Notes: generated from the sequence alone by a model not told the origin. A DNA stretch of 64,000 bases from Gammaproteobacteria bacterium (GCA_004297165.1 SCUJ01000005.1:62001-126000), one strand, 5' to 3'. Shown: positions 37,667 through 47,982, counted from the stretch's first letter. Numbers and translations are program-made.

Positions 37667-38899
37667 TTATTCCAGCAACGTCGAAATCTCCGTGGACCAC
37701 TTGATGGCGTCCAGATAAGCGCTGGACAGTTCCCCGGGATCCATCCCCTCAAAGCGGATCCGCTTCCAGTCGCATTGCTCGCAGGCGATGGCGCAATCCA
37801 GGGCCGCACCCTCCGCGCCTTCCCGGTGCAAGAGACCCGCGGTCACATGCGCCGGCAGGGGTAATTTCGCCAGGATCTGATCGAGCGGATGCTGCATGAG
37901 TGCCTCGAGTATGGAAAACAGACCGACGATAAAATACCCCTCGGGATTCGGCCTGCGGGCATGCATGCAGAGCAGTTCGCACAACTTGGCCCGAACCAGT
38001 CCCGCGCGCACCAGTTCCGAAGGTTTGTCGTCAACCCCCATCAGGGTAATCAGGCTGGCAAGCTGGCGGATATGATTCAGGCCCAGATATACGATCGCCT
38101 GATGAATGGACTGGATCGTTCTGGATTTGCCGAGAAACGCCGAATTAAGGTACTTGAACAGCTTGTAATTGAGGGTTACGGTCTGGGTGATCAGTTTCTC
38201 CACCTCCTTGATGGCGACATCCGGGTCCTGCAAGACTGCCAGCAACTGCAACAGGGCCACGTGATTGTCCGGCAAACGGTCCTGGCTGACGATGGCTGGC
38301 TTGCTGAAAAAATAGCCCTGGAAGTAATCGAAGCCCAGATCGCGATAACGCTGGAATTCCGCCTCGGTCTCCACTTTTTCGGCCAGCAGTTTATAGTTAT
38401 GCCCGCGCATCAGATCCAACTGCCGGACGATCTCTTCCGCATTGCTGCTGCGCACGTCGAATTTTATGATTGAGGCGTGTCGCAGCAACGCCTCCCATTG
38501 CGGCGAATAGACGAAATCGTCCAGCGCCACGGCAAAACCGCGCGCGACGTGCTCCGCCACCGCCTTGACCAGCGCCTCATCCACTGCCTCGTTTTCCAGG
38601 ACCTCGATGACGATCCGCCCAGGGGGAAGCAACGTGGTCATGCCGCTCAGGAGAATGTCGCGCGGCATGTTGATGAAGGCGTAATGACCGCCGACGAGAT
38701 CATCGATCCCGATCTCGAGCAAGGCGTTATGAATCACCTGGGCAGTGGCGTTGTTGCCATCCATGCGGGCGGAGTTGGTCAGGGCATCCGAGCGAAACAG
38801 CAGCTCATATCCATAAATGGAGTGATCCCTCCTGAATATGGGCTGCCTGCCGACAAACACCCTGGGAGTGACATCAGGTTTCCTGGGAGTGATAGTCAT
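37667..38899 (-). CDS. EAL + HDOD domain signalling protein
   Basis: VFVGRQPIFRRDHSIYGYELLFRSD, FAVALDDFVYSPQWEALLR, GFDYFQGYFFSKP, HDOD-like C-terminal half. Confidence 0.92.
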   Translation of the reverse strand: MTITPRKPDVTPRVFVGRQPIFRRDHSIYGYELLFRSDALTNSARMDGNNATAQVIHNALLEIGIDDLVGGHYAFINMPRDILLSGMTTLLPPGRIVIEVLENEAVDEALVKAVAEHVARGFAVALDDFVYSPQWEALLRHASIIKFDVRSSNAEEIVRQLDLMRGHNYKLLAEKVETEAEFQRYRDLGFDYFQGYFFSKPAIVSQDRLPDNHVALLQLLAVLQDPDVAIKEVEKLITQTVTLNYKLFKYLNSAFLGKSRTIQSIHQAIVYLGLNHIRQLASLITLMGVDDKPSELVRAGLVRAKLCELLCMHARRPNPEGYFIVGLFSILEALMQHPLDQILAKLPLPAHVTAGLLHREGAEGAALDCAIACEQCDWKRIRFEGMDPGELSSAYLDAIKWSTEISTLLE

Positions 38900-38903
38900 G
38901 CGA

Positions 38904-39683
38904 TCAGTAATTCATCCGCATCCTGAGGCCGCGATCGCGCAGGTATTGCTTGATCCCCGCGATGGTGTGCGTGCCATAGTGCAACATGGAGGCGACCAGC
39001 GCGGCATCCGCGCCGCCCTCGGTCAGGACCTGATGGAGATGCTCCGGCTCGCCGCCGCCGCCCGAGGCGATCACGGGGATGCCGACCTTGTCCACGATCA
39101 TGCGCGTCAGTTGTAATTCATAACCGGTCTTGGTCCCGTCGGCGTCGATCGAATTGACGACCAGCTCCCCGGCGCCAAGCTCCTCGCCGAGTTGCGCCCA
39201 TTGGATGGCGTCGATGCCCATGGGCGTGCGTCCGCCGTCGATGACGATCTCGTAACCGGAGGGAATTTTATTTCCCGGCGCCACGGATTTCACATCCATG
39301 GACAGGACGACGCATTGCGCGCCGAAGGCCTGTGACGCCTCGCTGATCAGGGCGGGATTGCGCACCGCCGCGGAATTGACATTGATCTTTTCCGCCCCCG
39401 CGAGCAGCACCCGCCGGCAATCCTCCACGCTGCGCAGGCCGCCGCCCACCGAAAAGGGGATGAACACCTGCGCGGCCACGGCCGCGACCACCTCGATCAT
39501 GATGTCGCGCCTGTCGCTGGAGGCGGTGATGTCGTACATCACGAGCTCGTCGAGTCCTTCTTCGTAATATTTCCGGGCCTGCGCGATCGGGTCGCCGATG
39601 TCTTTGGTGTCGACGAACTTCACGCTCTTCGCGAGCTTGCCGTCACGCACATCCAGACAGGAGATCAGGCGCTTGGTCAGCAT
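38904..39683 (-). CDS. hisF: Imidazole glycerol phosphate synthase subunit HisF
   Basis: Start reset to [53 protein letters not shown]. Confidence 0.9.
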   Translation of the reverse strand: MLTKRLISCLDVRDGKLAKSVKFVDTKDIGDPIAQARKYYEEGLDELVMYDITASSDRRDIMIEVVAAVAAQVFIPFSVGGGLRSVEDCRRVLLAGAEKINVNSAAVRNPALISEASQAFGAQCVVLSMDVKSVAPGNKIPSGYEIVIDGGRTPMGIDAIQWAQLGEELGAGELVVNSIDADGTKTGYELQLTRMIVDKVGIPVIASGGGGEPEHLHQVLTEGGADAALVASMLHYGTHTIAGIKQYLRDRGLRMRMNY

Positions 39684-40297
39684 GGGTTGCCGTCCCAGGT
39701 CACGAAATTGGCCAGCAGGCGCAGGCCGATCCGGCCGCTCTTTTCTGGGTGAAACTGCGTCGCGAAGAGATTTCGCCGGCCAATCGCCGAGGCGAAGACG
39801 GTCCCGTATTCCGTCTCCGCATAGACACAATCGGGATCGGCGGGCTTGGGATAATAAGAGTGGACGAAATAAAACTCGGCGCCCTCCTCCACGTCCTTGA
39901 GCAACGGATGGGGTTTCCTGACGCGCACCTCGTTCCAACCCATGTGCGGGATCTTGAGCCTCGGATCGTCGATTGTGAAGCGCGGGCAGTTGCCGGGGAT
40001 GATGTCGAGACACTTCGTATCGCCTTCATCGGAATGCCCGAGACTGACCTGGCATCCGACGCAGATCCCGAGGATGGGCGTGCCCGCCGCGTAGGCCTCG
40101 ACCAGTGCCTGATCCAGGTCCCGCTCCTTCAATACCCGCATGGAGGCGCCCGCATGACCCACGCCGGGAAAGATTATCCGTTCCGCGCGCCGTATCAGGT
40201 CAGGGTCCGGGCTGATGGTGGAAGCCACGCCGAGGGAATCCAGCGCGCGCTTCACCGAGGTGAGGTTGCCGGCGGCGTAATCTACAATGAAAATCAT
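39677..40297 (-). CDS. hisH: Imidazole glycerol phosphate synthase subunit HisH
   Basis: Start reset to [68 protein letters not shown]. Confidence 0.92.
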   Translation of the reverse strand: MIFIVDYAAGNLTSVKRALDSLGVASTISPDPDLIRRAERIIFPGVGHAGASMRVLKERDLDQALVEAYAAGTPILGICVGCQVSLGHSDEGDTKCLDIIPGNCPRFTIDDPRLKIPHMGWNEVRVRKPHPLLKDVEEGAEFYFVHSYYPKPADPDCVYAETEYGTVFASAIGRRNLFATQFHPEKSGRIGLRLLANFVTWDGNPC

Positions 40298-40608
40298 GCG
40301 GTCGTTCTTTATATATAAAGGTATCGCCGCTTGAGGCGATTTCATGCCGGCCAGGATTGAATGAATCCCGATGACGGGGCGCAAGTTTAATAGTAATGAT
40401 CCAGTGTTTCAAATCGACCTGGCTTGGAGGCCAGATTTTGATCGTAGCGAATGGGCGCATCGCGTTCAGGCGCCACCTTCCACCACTAATGGTGTTATTA
40501 TCCTGAAATTACACTACAATTTGCGCTATTAGTTCGACAATTATCCAAACTGACCACGGGGGCGTGATCAGCTTGTCGCGGCCAACAACCAGTGGGGGTG
40601 ATGTAGCC

Positions 40609-43470
40609 ATGATGCGATCTCTTACATGTTTCTTATCCGTTCTCGTTTTTTCATCCTGGGCATTCGCAGATATCGAGAGCGCGACACGGGCCCTGGATAG
40701 CGGGGATTACGCAACCGCGGCGCGCGAGTTCCAGATTCTTGCCGATCAGGGCGATGCCAGGGCGCAGGCCAACCTGGGGTACATGTACTACGTGGGCGAA
40801 GGCGTCCCGCAGAGTTACACGGAGGCGGTGAATTGGTATCGCAAGGCCGCGATCCAGGGCGACCGCGACGCCCAATACAACCTCGCCGTGGCTTATGCCT
40901 TCGGCGAGGGCGTCACCCAGAATTTCGCGGAGGCCGCCACATGGTATCGCCGCGCCGCGGATCAGGGCCATGTCCTCGCCCAGTACAGCATGGGTATCTC
41001 CCATGCCTATGGCGAAGGCGTGAACCAGGATGCGCGCGAGGCGGTGCGCTGGTTCACCGCCGCCGCCGAACAGGGTTATGACCGCGCCCAGGTGCAACTG
41101 GGCAGCAAATACCACACGGGCGACGGCGTCGCGCAGAATTATCAGGAGGCCGCCAAGTGGTACCGCATGGCGGCTGACCGCGGCAATGCCGCGGCCCAGT
41201 TCAATCTGGGCACGCTGTACCGTTCCGGCACTGGCGTGGAAAAGGATTACAACCAGGCGCTGCGCTGGTTCCGGCTGGCGGCCGACCAGGGCTATGCCTC
41301 CGCGCAGAATGAGCTGGCGAGTCTCGAACGGGCGATGGCCGGGGCCTCGCGCACACGTTCCACCGGCAGCTTGCAATCGCCGCCTCCTGTGAGCCGGCCT
41401 GCGCCTCCTGTACGTGAGGAACCAGCGCCGGCGCCCGCTGTCGCGCAACCTGAGCCAACGCCTGAACCAACACCCGAACCGACCCCGGCTGAGCCGGAAA
41501 CGCCGGTTGCCGTTGAGGAGCCGCCTGCGCCGGTTGAAGAGAACGCCACGACAGAGGAGGAACGTCCTTCCCGTTTCGGTTTCATCCGTAATATCTTCCG
41601 GCGCGACCGGGAGGAAGTCCCGGCTGAAGCAGAAACCGCCACGGCAGAGGTTGAAGACCGCTCCGCTCAAGCCGCTGCCGAAGCACCAGAAGCGATCGAA
41701 CCGGAACAACCCGAGGAAGAACTCCCCGCACCTGAGGCAGCACCCGTAGAAACGGAAGCAGAAGAAGTAGCGGAGGCGAAACGTCCCTCACGCTTCGGTT
41801 TTATCCGCAATATCTTCAATCGCGGAGACTCGGGCGAGGAACCTGCCGCCGTCGAGGAACCTGAATCGCCGCCCGAGGAGGTCGCGGTTGCCGAACCCGA
41901 ACCGGAACCCGTTGCCGAAACGGAGACGGGAACGGTTACGGAAGAATCTCCCGAACCGGCAATTGAATCCGCGGAAGAAGGTCAACAGCGTCCGGGCCTG
42001 CTCGCACGTCTGTTCAAACGCGACAACACGGAAGAACCTGCGGCGGAAACCGGGGTTGAGGCGACAGCAACGGAAGTAGTTGTTGAAGAACCCCCGACGC
42101 CGCCTGCCGAACCATTGGCAGAGACTGAACCCGCCGCGGAGGAAGAACAAGAGCGGCCGGGTCTGATCGCCAGAATCTTCAACCGTGACGAACAGGAAGC
42201 GGCGGCGGGAATCCCGGAAGAGACCGAAGAGGGCGACGTTTCCTCCATCGGCTATGCCGACCAGGACGCTGAATTCACCGCGTCGGCGGATCAGGTTGAT
42301 GCCGCGCGGATGGCGCTGCTGGAACGGGATTATCCCAAGGCCTACGAGGAATTCAGCACTCTCGCCAATCAGGGCGATCGCGCTTCACAATACGAACTGG
42401 CCTCGTTGTATTACCAGGGATTGGGCGCCCAGCAGAGTTACACGGAGGCGGCTTACTGGTATCAACGCGCCGCCGAACAGGGCGACAAGAATGCCCAATA
42501 CAGCCTCGGCAACATGTATCTGATGGGCGAAGGGATAGAGCAAAGCGACGTCAAGGCCGCTTACTGGTACGAACAGGCCGCCGAACAAGGTCACGAAGAG
42601 GCGCGTCACAACCTGGACAACATCGCCAAGGTCAAGGAGATCGCCGCCGCGCCGCCGGAGGAGGTGGAAGGCGAGGCGTCGCTGGAAGAGGCAGCCGGCG
42701 AGACCGCTGCCGCGGCTGGCGAGAAGCCCGCCAATTCCGGTTTCTTCCGGAACCTCTTCAAGCGCGACAAGGAAGAGAACCCTGAACCGGCGAAGAAAGT
42801 GACCGCGCCACCGGAAGAGGAGGAGATCGCGCCACCCAAGATCGTCTCTGCGGCGGAGACCGAGGCAGAGCCGGAGAAAAAAGGATTCTTGAAACGCTGG
42901 TTCGGCAAGGATGAAGAAGAGGAGACCGAGACTGCCGCCGAAACCCAGGTTGCAACCGCCGATACCGCAAAGGCGATGACCATCCTTGAAGGCAACGCCA
43001 CGCCCGAACAGGAAGCCAGGGTAATCGCTATTGCGGATTACGAGAAAGGCATGTCCTACTCCTTCGGCGAAGGCGTCGAGAAAGACAGCGCCGAGGCCTT
43101 CCGCTGGTTCCTGAAGTCAGCCGAGCAGGGGCATGCACCGGCGCAATATAAAGTGGGTGTCGCCTATGCCTACGGCGACGGCGTCGCACAGGATCCGGTT
43201 GAAGCGGCCGGCTGGTATCGCAAGGCCGCGCTCCAGGGATACGCCCTGGCCCAGCGCAATCTGGGCACCATGTATGCCCAGGGCGAAGGTCTCGATGCAG
43301 ATAAACCGCTGGCGTTTGCCTGGTACAGTGTTCTGGCCGATAGCGGTAACGTGATGGATATCCGCCGCCGGGATCAACTTCAAAGCGAACTGAGCCAGGA
43401 GGAATACCGGCGCGCCCTGGAGATCAAGGAAACTCTCTTGGGTTCCATCAGAGCTGGCGGCAGGGAATAG
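40609..43470 (+). CDS. Large exported SEL1-like repeat protein with acidic E/P/A-rich linker
   Basis: SEL1 units (AQ.NLGxMYYxGEGVxQ...A.xWYRKAAxQG) at N-, middle and C-terminal parts; signal peptide MMRSLTCFLSVLVFSSWAFA. Confidence 0.9.
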   Translation: MMRSLTCFLSVLVFSSWAFADIESATRALDSGDYATAAREFQILADQGDARAQANLGYMYYVGEGVPQSYTEAVNWYRKAAIQGDRDAQYNLAVAYAFGEGVTQNFAEAATWYRRAADQGHVLAQYSMGISHAYGEGVNQDAREAVRWFTAAAEQGYDRAQVQLGSKYHTGDGVAQNYQEAAKWYRMAADRGNAAAQFNLGTLYRSGTGVEKDYNQALRWFRLAADQGYASAQNELASLERAMAGASRTRSTGSLQSPPPVSRPAPPVREEPAPAPAVAQPEPTPEPTPEPTPAEPETPVAVEEPPAPVEENATTEEERPSRFGFIRNIFRRDREEVPAEAETATAEVEDRSAQAAAEAPEAIEPEQPEEELPAPEAAPVETEAEEVAEAKRPSRFGFIRNIFNRGDSGEEPAAVEEPESPPEEVAVAEPEPEPVAETETGTVTEESPEPAIESAEEGQQRPGLLARLFKRDNTEEPAAETGVEATATEVVVEEPPTPPAEPLAETEPAAEEEQERPGLIARIFNRDEQEAAAGIPEETEEGDVSSIGYADQDAEFTASADQVDAARMALLERDYPKAYEEFSTLANQGDRASQYELASLYYQGLGAQQSYTEAAYWYQRAAEQGDKNAQYSLGNMYLMGEGIEQSDVKAAYWYEQAAEQGHEEARHNLDNIAKVKEIAAAPPEEVEGEASLEEAAGETAAAAGEKPANSGFFRNLFKRDKEENPEPAKKVTAPPEEEEIAPPKIVSAAETEAEPEKKGFLKRWFGKDEEEETETAAETQVATADTAKAMTILEGNATPEQEARVIAIADYEKGMSYSFGEGVEKDSAEAFRWFLKSAEQGHAPAQYKVGVAYAYGDGVAQDPVEAAGWYRKAALQGYALAQRNLGTMYAQGEGLDADKPLAFAWYSVLADSGNVMDIRRRDQLQSELSQEEYRRALEIKETLLGSIRAGGRE

Positions 43471-43539
43471 GGCGTCGTCTCGACTGATGCAGGGCAGGCA
43501 CAAGGCCTGCCCCTACAGATCATGGTTATCCTGCTCAAC

Positions 43540-43569
43540 GTAGGGGCGAAAAATATTTCGCCCCTACAT
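43540..43569. repeat. Hairpin repeat copy 1 upstream of UGSC-like gene
   Basis: GTAGGGGCGAAA-AATA-TTTCGCCCCTAC. Confidence 0.75.
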
Positions 43570-43665
43570 CTAACATGGATGTGAAATCCGCTATAAACTT
43601 TCTATTCGAAATCATCTGAAAATGGGTGATCACCCTGTAAATTTATAACATTCCGGAGGGGTAAG

Positions 43666-45423
43666 ATGAATAGATTCCGTTTGTTCAACCCGTTATTTGC
43701 AATGCTGGCATTGGTATTTGCCACATGCACTCCTGCTGTGATCTCCGCCGGTGAAAAAATCACTGTCATGAACCCGGCCATCACCACGAAGATCGCCCAG
43801 CGGTTACCCATGACGGCCCCCCGCCTGGACACGCTGGAAGGCAAGACCATTTACCTGATCGACAACCAGTGGGGCGGCCCGGAAGGCGCCTATCAATTAC
43901 TTGAGGAAATGCAAAACTGGTTCGCCGAGAATAGTCCAGGCATCAAGACCGTGTTGCGCCGCACCAAGGGCAACATGTTCACCGATGACCCGGAGCTCTG
44001 GCAGGAGATCAGCGAGAGAGGAGACGCCGCCATAGTCGGCGTCGGCCAGTGAAACGGTTGTGTGTCGGCCGTGAGCCGGCATGCCAGAACCCTGGAGCAG
44101 ATGGGCGTTCCCACCATCGGCGTCTCGGCCGTCACCATGGTCCGCTACGCCACCGAATACGACTTCAAATACGCGAACGGCATGCCCATCCGCTACGTGG
44201 CAGTTCCGTTCCCGGTCACCGGACCGACCCGGGCGATGCATCGGGCATACGTTAACGGCAAGGATCAGTTAAGCGGCAAGCCCTTGATGACGGCGATCAG
44301 CGACGCCCTGACTGCGCCGCTGACCGACAGTGAGAAGATGACGAATACAACGGAAGTCCAGGCGCAGGCGGAGCCGCGTTTTCTGCCGCCGGATACCGAG
44401 GATAATTTGCGGCAACTCTTCAAGGACAAGGAATGGACGGACTACAACCCGATCATCCTGCCGACGGAGGAGCGGGTGAAGAAGATGCTCGCCGGCACCA
44501 GCCACAAGCCGGATGAAGTCGTCAATGCCGACACCTTCAACGCCGGCAGGCGGGAATTGACGGTGGAGAAGGTCGCCATCGCCGCGGTGATGGCCGGCGC
44601 GAAACCGGAATACATGCCGCTGCTGCTTGCCATCATGGCCTCCGGCGTACCGTACGGCAACTCCACTTCCTCCATGGCGAATGCCATCATCGTCAACGGC
44701 CCGATCCGCAACGAGATCGGCATGAATCCGGGCACCAACGCCATGGGTCCCTACAACGACGCCAACTCCGTCGTCGGCCGGTTCTTCAGTTTGTGCGGAA
44801 AACTCGCCGCCGATTTGCGCAACAATGTCACGGCCGTGGAATCGCTCGGCAACAACCTGCAATACAACAATCTGACCGTCGCTGAAAACGAGGAGATGTT
44901 GCCGGAAGGCTGGCAACCGCTGCACGTACAGATGGGCTTCAAGCCCACCGACAGCGTGGTTACCATCGGCACCGGCTGGACGTACATCTCGAGTCTGGGC
45001 GAGGTACAGCCCGCCTACCCCGCCAACATGCTGATCGCCGATTACATGCGATCGCTGTCGGCACTCGGATCAGCCGCCACCCTCTTCGTCGACCCGACCG
45101 TAGCCGGCTTGCTGAATAACGTGAACGGTTATGCGACCAAGCAGGATTTCAGCAAGTGGTTGGCGGGGAAGGTCGAGAAGACCGTCGCCTCCTACTGGGG
45201 CAACGGTGTGGTCATGACCTCGAATAATGCAATGGCGATCCAGGGGCTGGCGCCGTACGCGGACTGGAGCAAACTGCGCAAGGAATCCCCCGATGCCCTG
45301 ATCAAGCCGTTCAACAATCCGGAGGCGATCAACATCGTGGTGGTGGGCGGCGCCATCCAGACCACCTGGTTCGTGACAGACTTCCGGCTGCGCCGGGGGA
45401 CATTGGTGGATGACTGGCGGTGA
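43666..45423 (+). CDS. UGSC-family-like (seleno)protein, in-frame UGA at 44050-44052 read as selenocysteine
   Basis: ORFs 43666-44052 and 44062-45423 are in the same frame; junction VGVGQ-UGA-NGCVSAVSRHARTLEQMGVPT gives a U-x-x-C motif; continuous gene with signal peptide. Confidence 0.82.
44060..44084 (+). promoter_or_regulatory. Putative bacterial SECIS-like hairpin after UGA
   Basis: TGTCGGC (44063-44069) - CGTGA loop - GCCGGCA (44075-44081), extendable with G-U pairs to 44060/44084. Confidence 0.5.
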
Positions 45424-45450
45424 TAAACGAGGCGGATTAATCCATTCAAT

Positions 45451-45480
45451 GTAGGGGCGAAAGATTTTTCGCCCCTACAT
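45451..45480. repeat. Hairpin repeat copy 2 downstream of UGSC-like gene
   Basis: gtaggggcgaaagatttttcgcccctacat, near identical to 43540-43569; may also act as terminator. Confidence 0.75.
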
Positions 45481-45486
45481 CTTTAA

Positions 45487-47529
45487 TCAATACACCAACC
45501 TGAGTCTCGCGGTTACCGCCCGACCGGGCAGGGGCGCTCGATCTTTGAGAAAGGAGGTGTGCCGGCGGGCGTCCTCATCCAGCAGGTTGCTGCCGCGCAG
45601 GGACACCGTCGCGCCCCATTTGTTTTTCCGCCATTTGTAACTGATCCCGGTATCCAACAGCAGGTACGCGGGGGTTACGGTTTCGAGTCCCGCGGTCTGA
45701 TCCTGGGCGAAGGTATTCACCAGATCCAGATCGGCGTGCCAGGGACCGCGGTTGAATTCCAGCTCCAGGCCGAGCCGGCCTGGCGGGATGCGCGGCAGGT
45801 CCCCGCCCCGATGCAGCCGCGCCCTGACCCAATCGCCCCAGAGCCGGAGATCCAGCGTCCATGCCTCGCGCTCGATCAGGGTCCGCGTGTACTCCGCTTC
45901 CAGACCGTAAAAAAATGCATCGCCCTGCATCTGCCGGACCAACAACAGATCGCCGCCGGGGGTTCCATCCGCAGCCACGCGATCTGCGTTTCCATCCCCG
46001 TCGCCATCCTGCTCCCGCTGATGGACATAGTCCTCGATGTAATTGAAGAACAGGTTCAGCATCCACTGGTTCGCGTCGTGTTCCCGGCGCAGGCTTAGAT
46101 CGAGGTTGTTCGCCGTCTCCACTGCAAGCGCGGGATCACCGATCTCGTAGGTCCCGCTGGATAGATGCGGACCGTTGGATAGCAATTCTTCGATGTCCGG
46201 CGCGCGCTGCGAGCGGGTGAGCGACAATCCCACCGAGCGCAGGTCATCGAAATGCCAGACGGTCCCCGCGGAGATCGACCAGGCCGCGTGATCTATTTCC
46301 GGTAACCCGGAGAGCGATACAGGCGTAACCGTCTGGCGTTCGTACCGCAGGCCGCCTTCGAAATGCCAGTCGCCGCGATCGGTATTCTCCAGCATGAAGA
46401 TCCCCGCGGATTCCAATCCCGCCGGAGGGACAAAGGCCTCATCGCCAACGGCGGAGAAGTCCCGCTTGCGGTACTGGAAGCCCCCGGTGCCGTCCCAGCC
46501 GGCCAGGGGTTCGTGTTGTATTTCCGTCCGCAGTTCCCACTCATCGTTGCTGAATACCGTGCCCGGTTCGCCCGGGGCTTCAAACTCAGTGTGGCCATAA
46601 TCCACGTGTCCGACGCGCAGGCGGATCCCGCGCACGCCGGGCAGCGGTTTCAGGATCCTCCCGGAAATATCGATGCGGTCCTGGGCCTGATCGATATAGA
46701 CCGCCTCGGGCGCCGATGGATCGACGGGAATCTCGTAGCGGTTTTCATAATGCCCCAGGGAGAGACCGAAAAAACCTTTATCTTCGACGATCCAGCTCAG
46801 GCCCCCGTTCAGGTCGCGGCTTTGCACCCCACTGTTCGGCACTGCCCCGGAGGGTCCTGAATAATCCCCCGCCTGCCGGAACATGCCATCGACGTGCAGG
46901 CCCAGTCCACCCTGCTGCGCATCCGCATTGAAACCCGCGTAGCCCGGTTCCGCCGCGGAGAGGAACCCGGCGTTGATGCTGGCGCTGAAAGGCTCCGTCG
47001 CGTTCTCATGGATACGGTTATTGCTGATATTCACGATGCCGCCGGAGGCGCCGCTGCCGAATAACAGTGTCGCGGGCCCGCGCAGGACCTCAATCTGTTC
47101 TGCGCTCATGGGCTCGAGGGTAACGGCGTGATCGACGCTGATGGTCGAGACATCCATGGAACCCAGGCCATTCTGCAGGATGCGCACGCGCGGGCCCGCC
47201 ATGCCGCGGATGACCGGACGGCTCGCGCCCTGACCGAAATCGCTGGCGGAGACGCCCGGTTCGCGGGCCAGGGTCTCGCCCAGAGTACCAGCCATTTTTT
47301 CGAAGAGACGATCCCCTTGCAGGACACTCACGGGTTGCGCAATGTGATCGATGCCCTGGGCGCTGTCCGGCCGCGCCGTGATGATGACTTCCTCCAGGCG
47401 ATCATCGTGTTGTGCCGATAACCGCGTGCTGAAGGAACCGGCAGCGGCAATACATAGAATCGAATAACTGACTATGCTTATGGTACGCATTAAATTTGCA
47501 CCCCAATACTGAACAGGAAACGACGCCAC
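45487..47529 (-). CDS. TonB-dependent receptor (ZnuD-like metal type)
   Basis: 680 aa; LGETLAREPGVSASDFGQGASRPVIRGMAGPRVRILQNGLGSMDVSTISVDHAVTLEPMSAEQIEVLRGPATLLFGSGASGGIVNI. Confidence 0.88.
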   Translation of the reverse strand: MASFPVQYWGANLMRTISIVSYSILCIAAAGSFSTRLSAQHDDRLEEVIITARPDSAQGIDHIAQPVSVLQGDRLFEKMAGTLGETLAREPGVSASDFGQGASRPVIRGMAGPRVRILQNGLGSMDVSTISVDHAVTLEPMSAEQIEVLRGPATLLFGSGASGGIVNISNNRIHENATEPFSASINAGFLSAAEPGYAGFNADAQQGGLGLHVDGMFRQAGDYSGPSGAVPNSGVQSRDLNGGLSWIVEDKGFFGLSLGHYENRYEIPVDPSAPEAVYIDQAQDRIDISGRILKPLPGVRGIRLRVGHVDYGHTEFEAPGEPGTVFSNDEWELRTEIQHEPLAGWDGTGGFQYRKRDFSAVGDEAFVPPAGLESAGIFMLENTDRGDWHFEGGLRYERQTVTPVSLSGLPEIDHAAWSISAGTVWHFDDLRSVGLSLTRSQRAPDIEELLSNGPHLSSGTYEIGDPALAVETANNLDLSLRREHDANQWMLNLFFNYIEDYVHQREQDGDGDGNADRVAADGTPGGDLLLVRQMQGDAFFYGLEAEYTRTLIEREAWTLDLRLWGDWVRARLHRGGDLPRIPPGRLGLELEFNRGPWHADLDLVNTFAQDQTAGLETVTPAYLLLDTGISYKWRKNKWGATVSLRGSNLLDEDARRHTSFLKDRAPLPGRAVTARLRLVY

Positions 47530-47571
47530 CGGATCTTCTCTTCACCGGGGGCCAGTTGTGTCAAGAAATGT

Positions 47572-47850
47572 TCAGGAAATACCGGGAGGTGCGCGGCTGT
47601 GATAGTCCGCTGTTCGTAAAGTTTTCGGTAAGACTGTCGCCTGATAGGATATCGCGGCGCAGGTGTTATGAATGAGTGGGAATTCCGAAGCGGCGCCAGA
47701 TATTGCGGCATGCCCGCCGGTGTGCAGACAACCCAGGCAGACATCTTCAGTCACTGGGCCATGGTGTGTGGCGGCGTGCAGGTACTGGTTTAACTGCCCC
47801 GCAAGACACAAGGCCAAAACCAACGCCAATCGGAGGACTGCTTTACGCAC
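47572..47850 (-). CDS. Small exported His/Cys-containing protein upstream of TonB receptor
   Basis: 92 aa; hydrophobic leader then HAATHHGPVTEDVCLGCLHTGGHAAIS. Confidence 0.55.
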   Translation of the reverse strand: MRKAVLRLALVLALCLAGQLNQYLHAATHHGPVTEDVCLGCLHTGGHAAISGAASEFPLIHNTCAAISYQATVLPKTLRTADYHSRAPPGIS

Positions 47851-47982
47851 GATATAAAGTTTATCTCACCACCCGACCTGTCTCAACAATCAAGCCATAA
47901 TTTCGTACTTATGCGTGTCCTCGATAACTGGCGCGATATTCTGAAATGGCAACGGCTCAAACACAGATGATAAAGTTCAGAG

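Noticed and set aside
41400-42200. Simple-sequence artefact or frameshift in the SEL1 linker
   Set aside because: Frame is continuous and SEL1 units resume downstream in frame, with repeated basic motifs conserved
44050-44062. Interpretation of the UGSC-like gene as a nonsense pseudogene or two separate genes
   Set aside because: Rest of the frame is intact over 585 codons, the stop is UGA at a U-x-x-C site and a hairpin follows; a sequencing error remains possible but less likely
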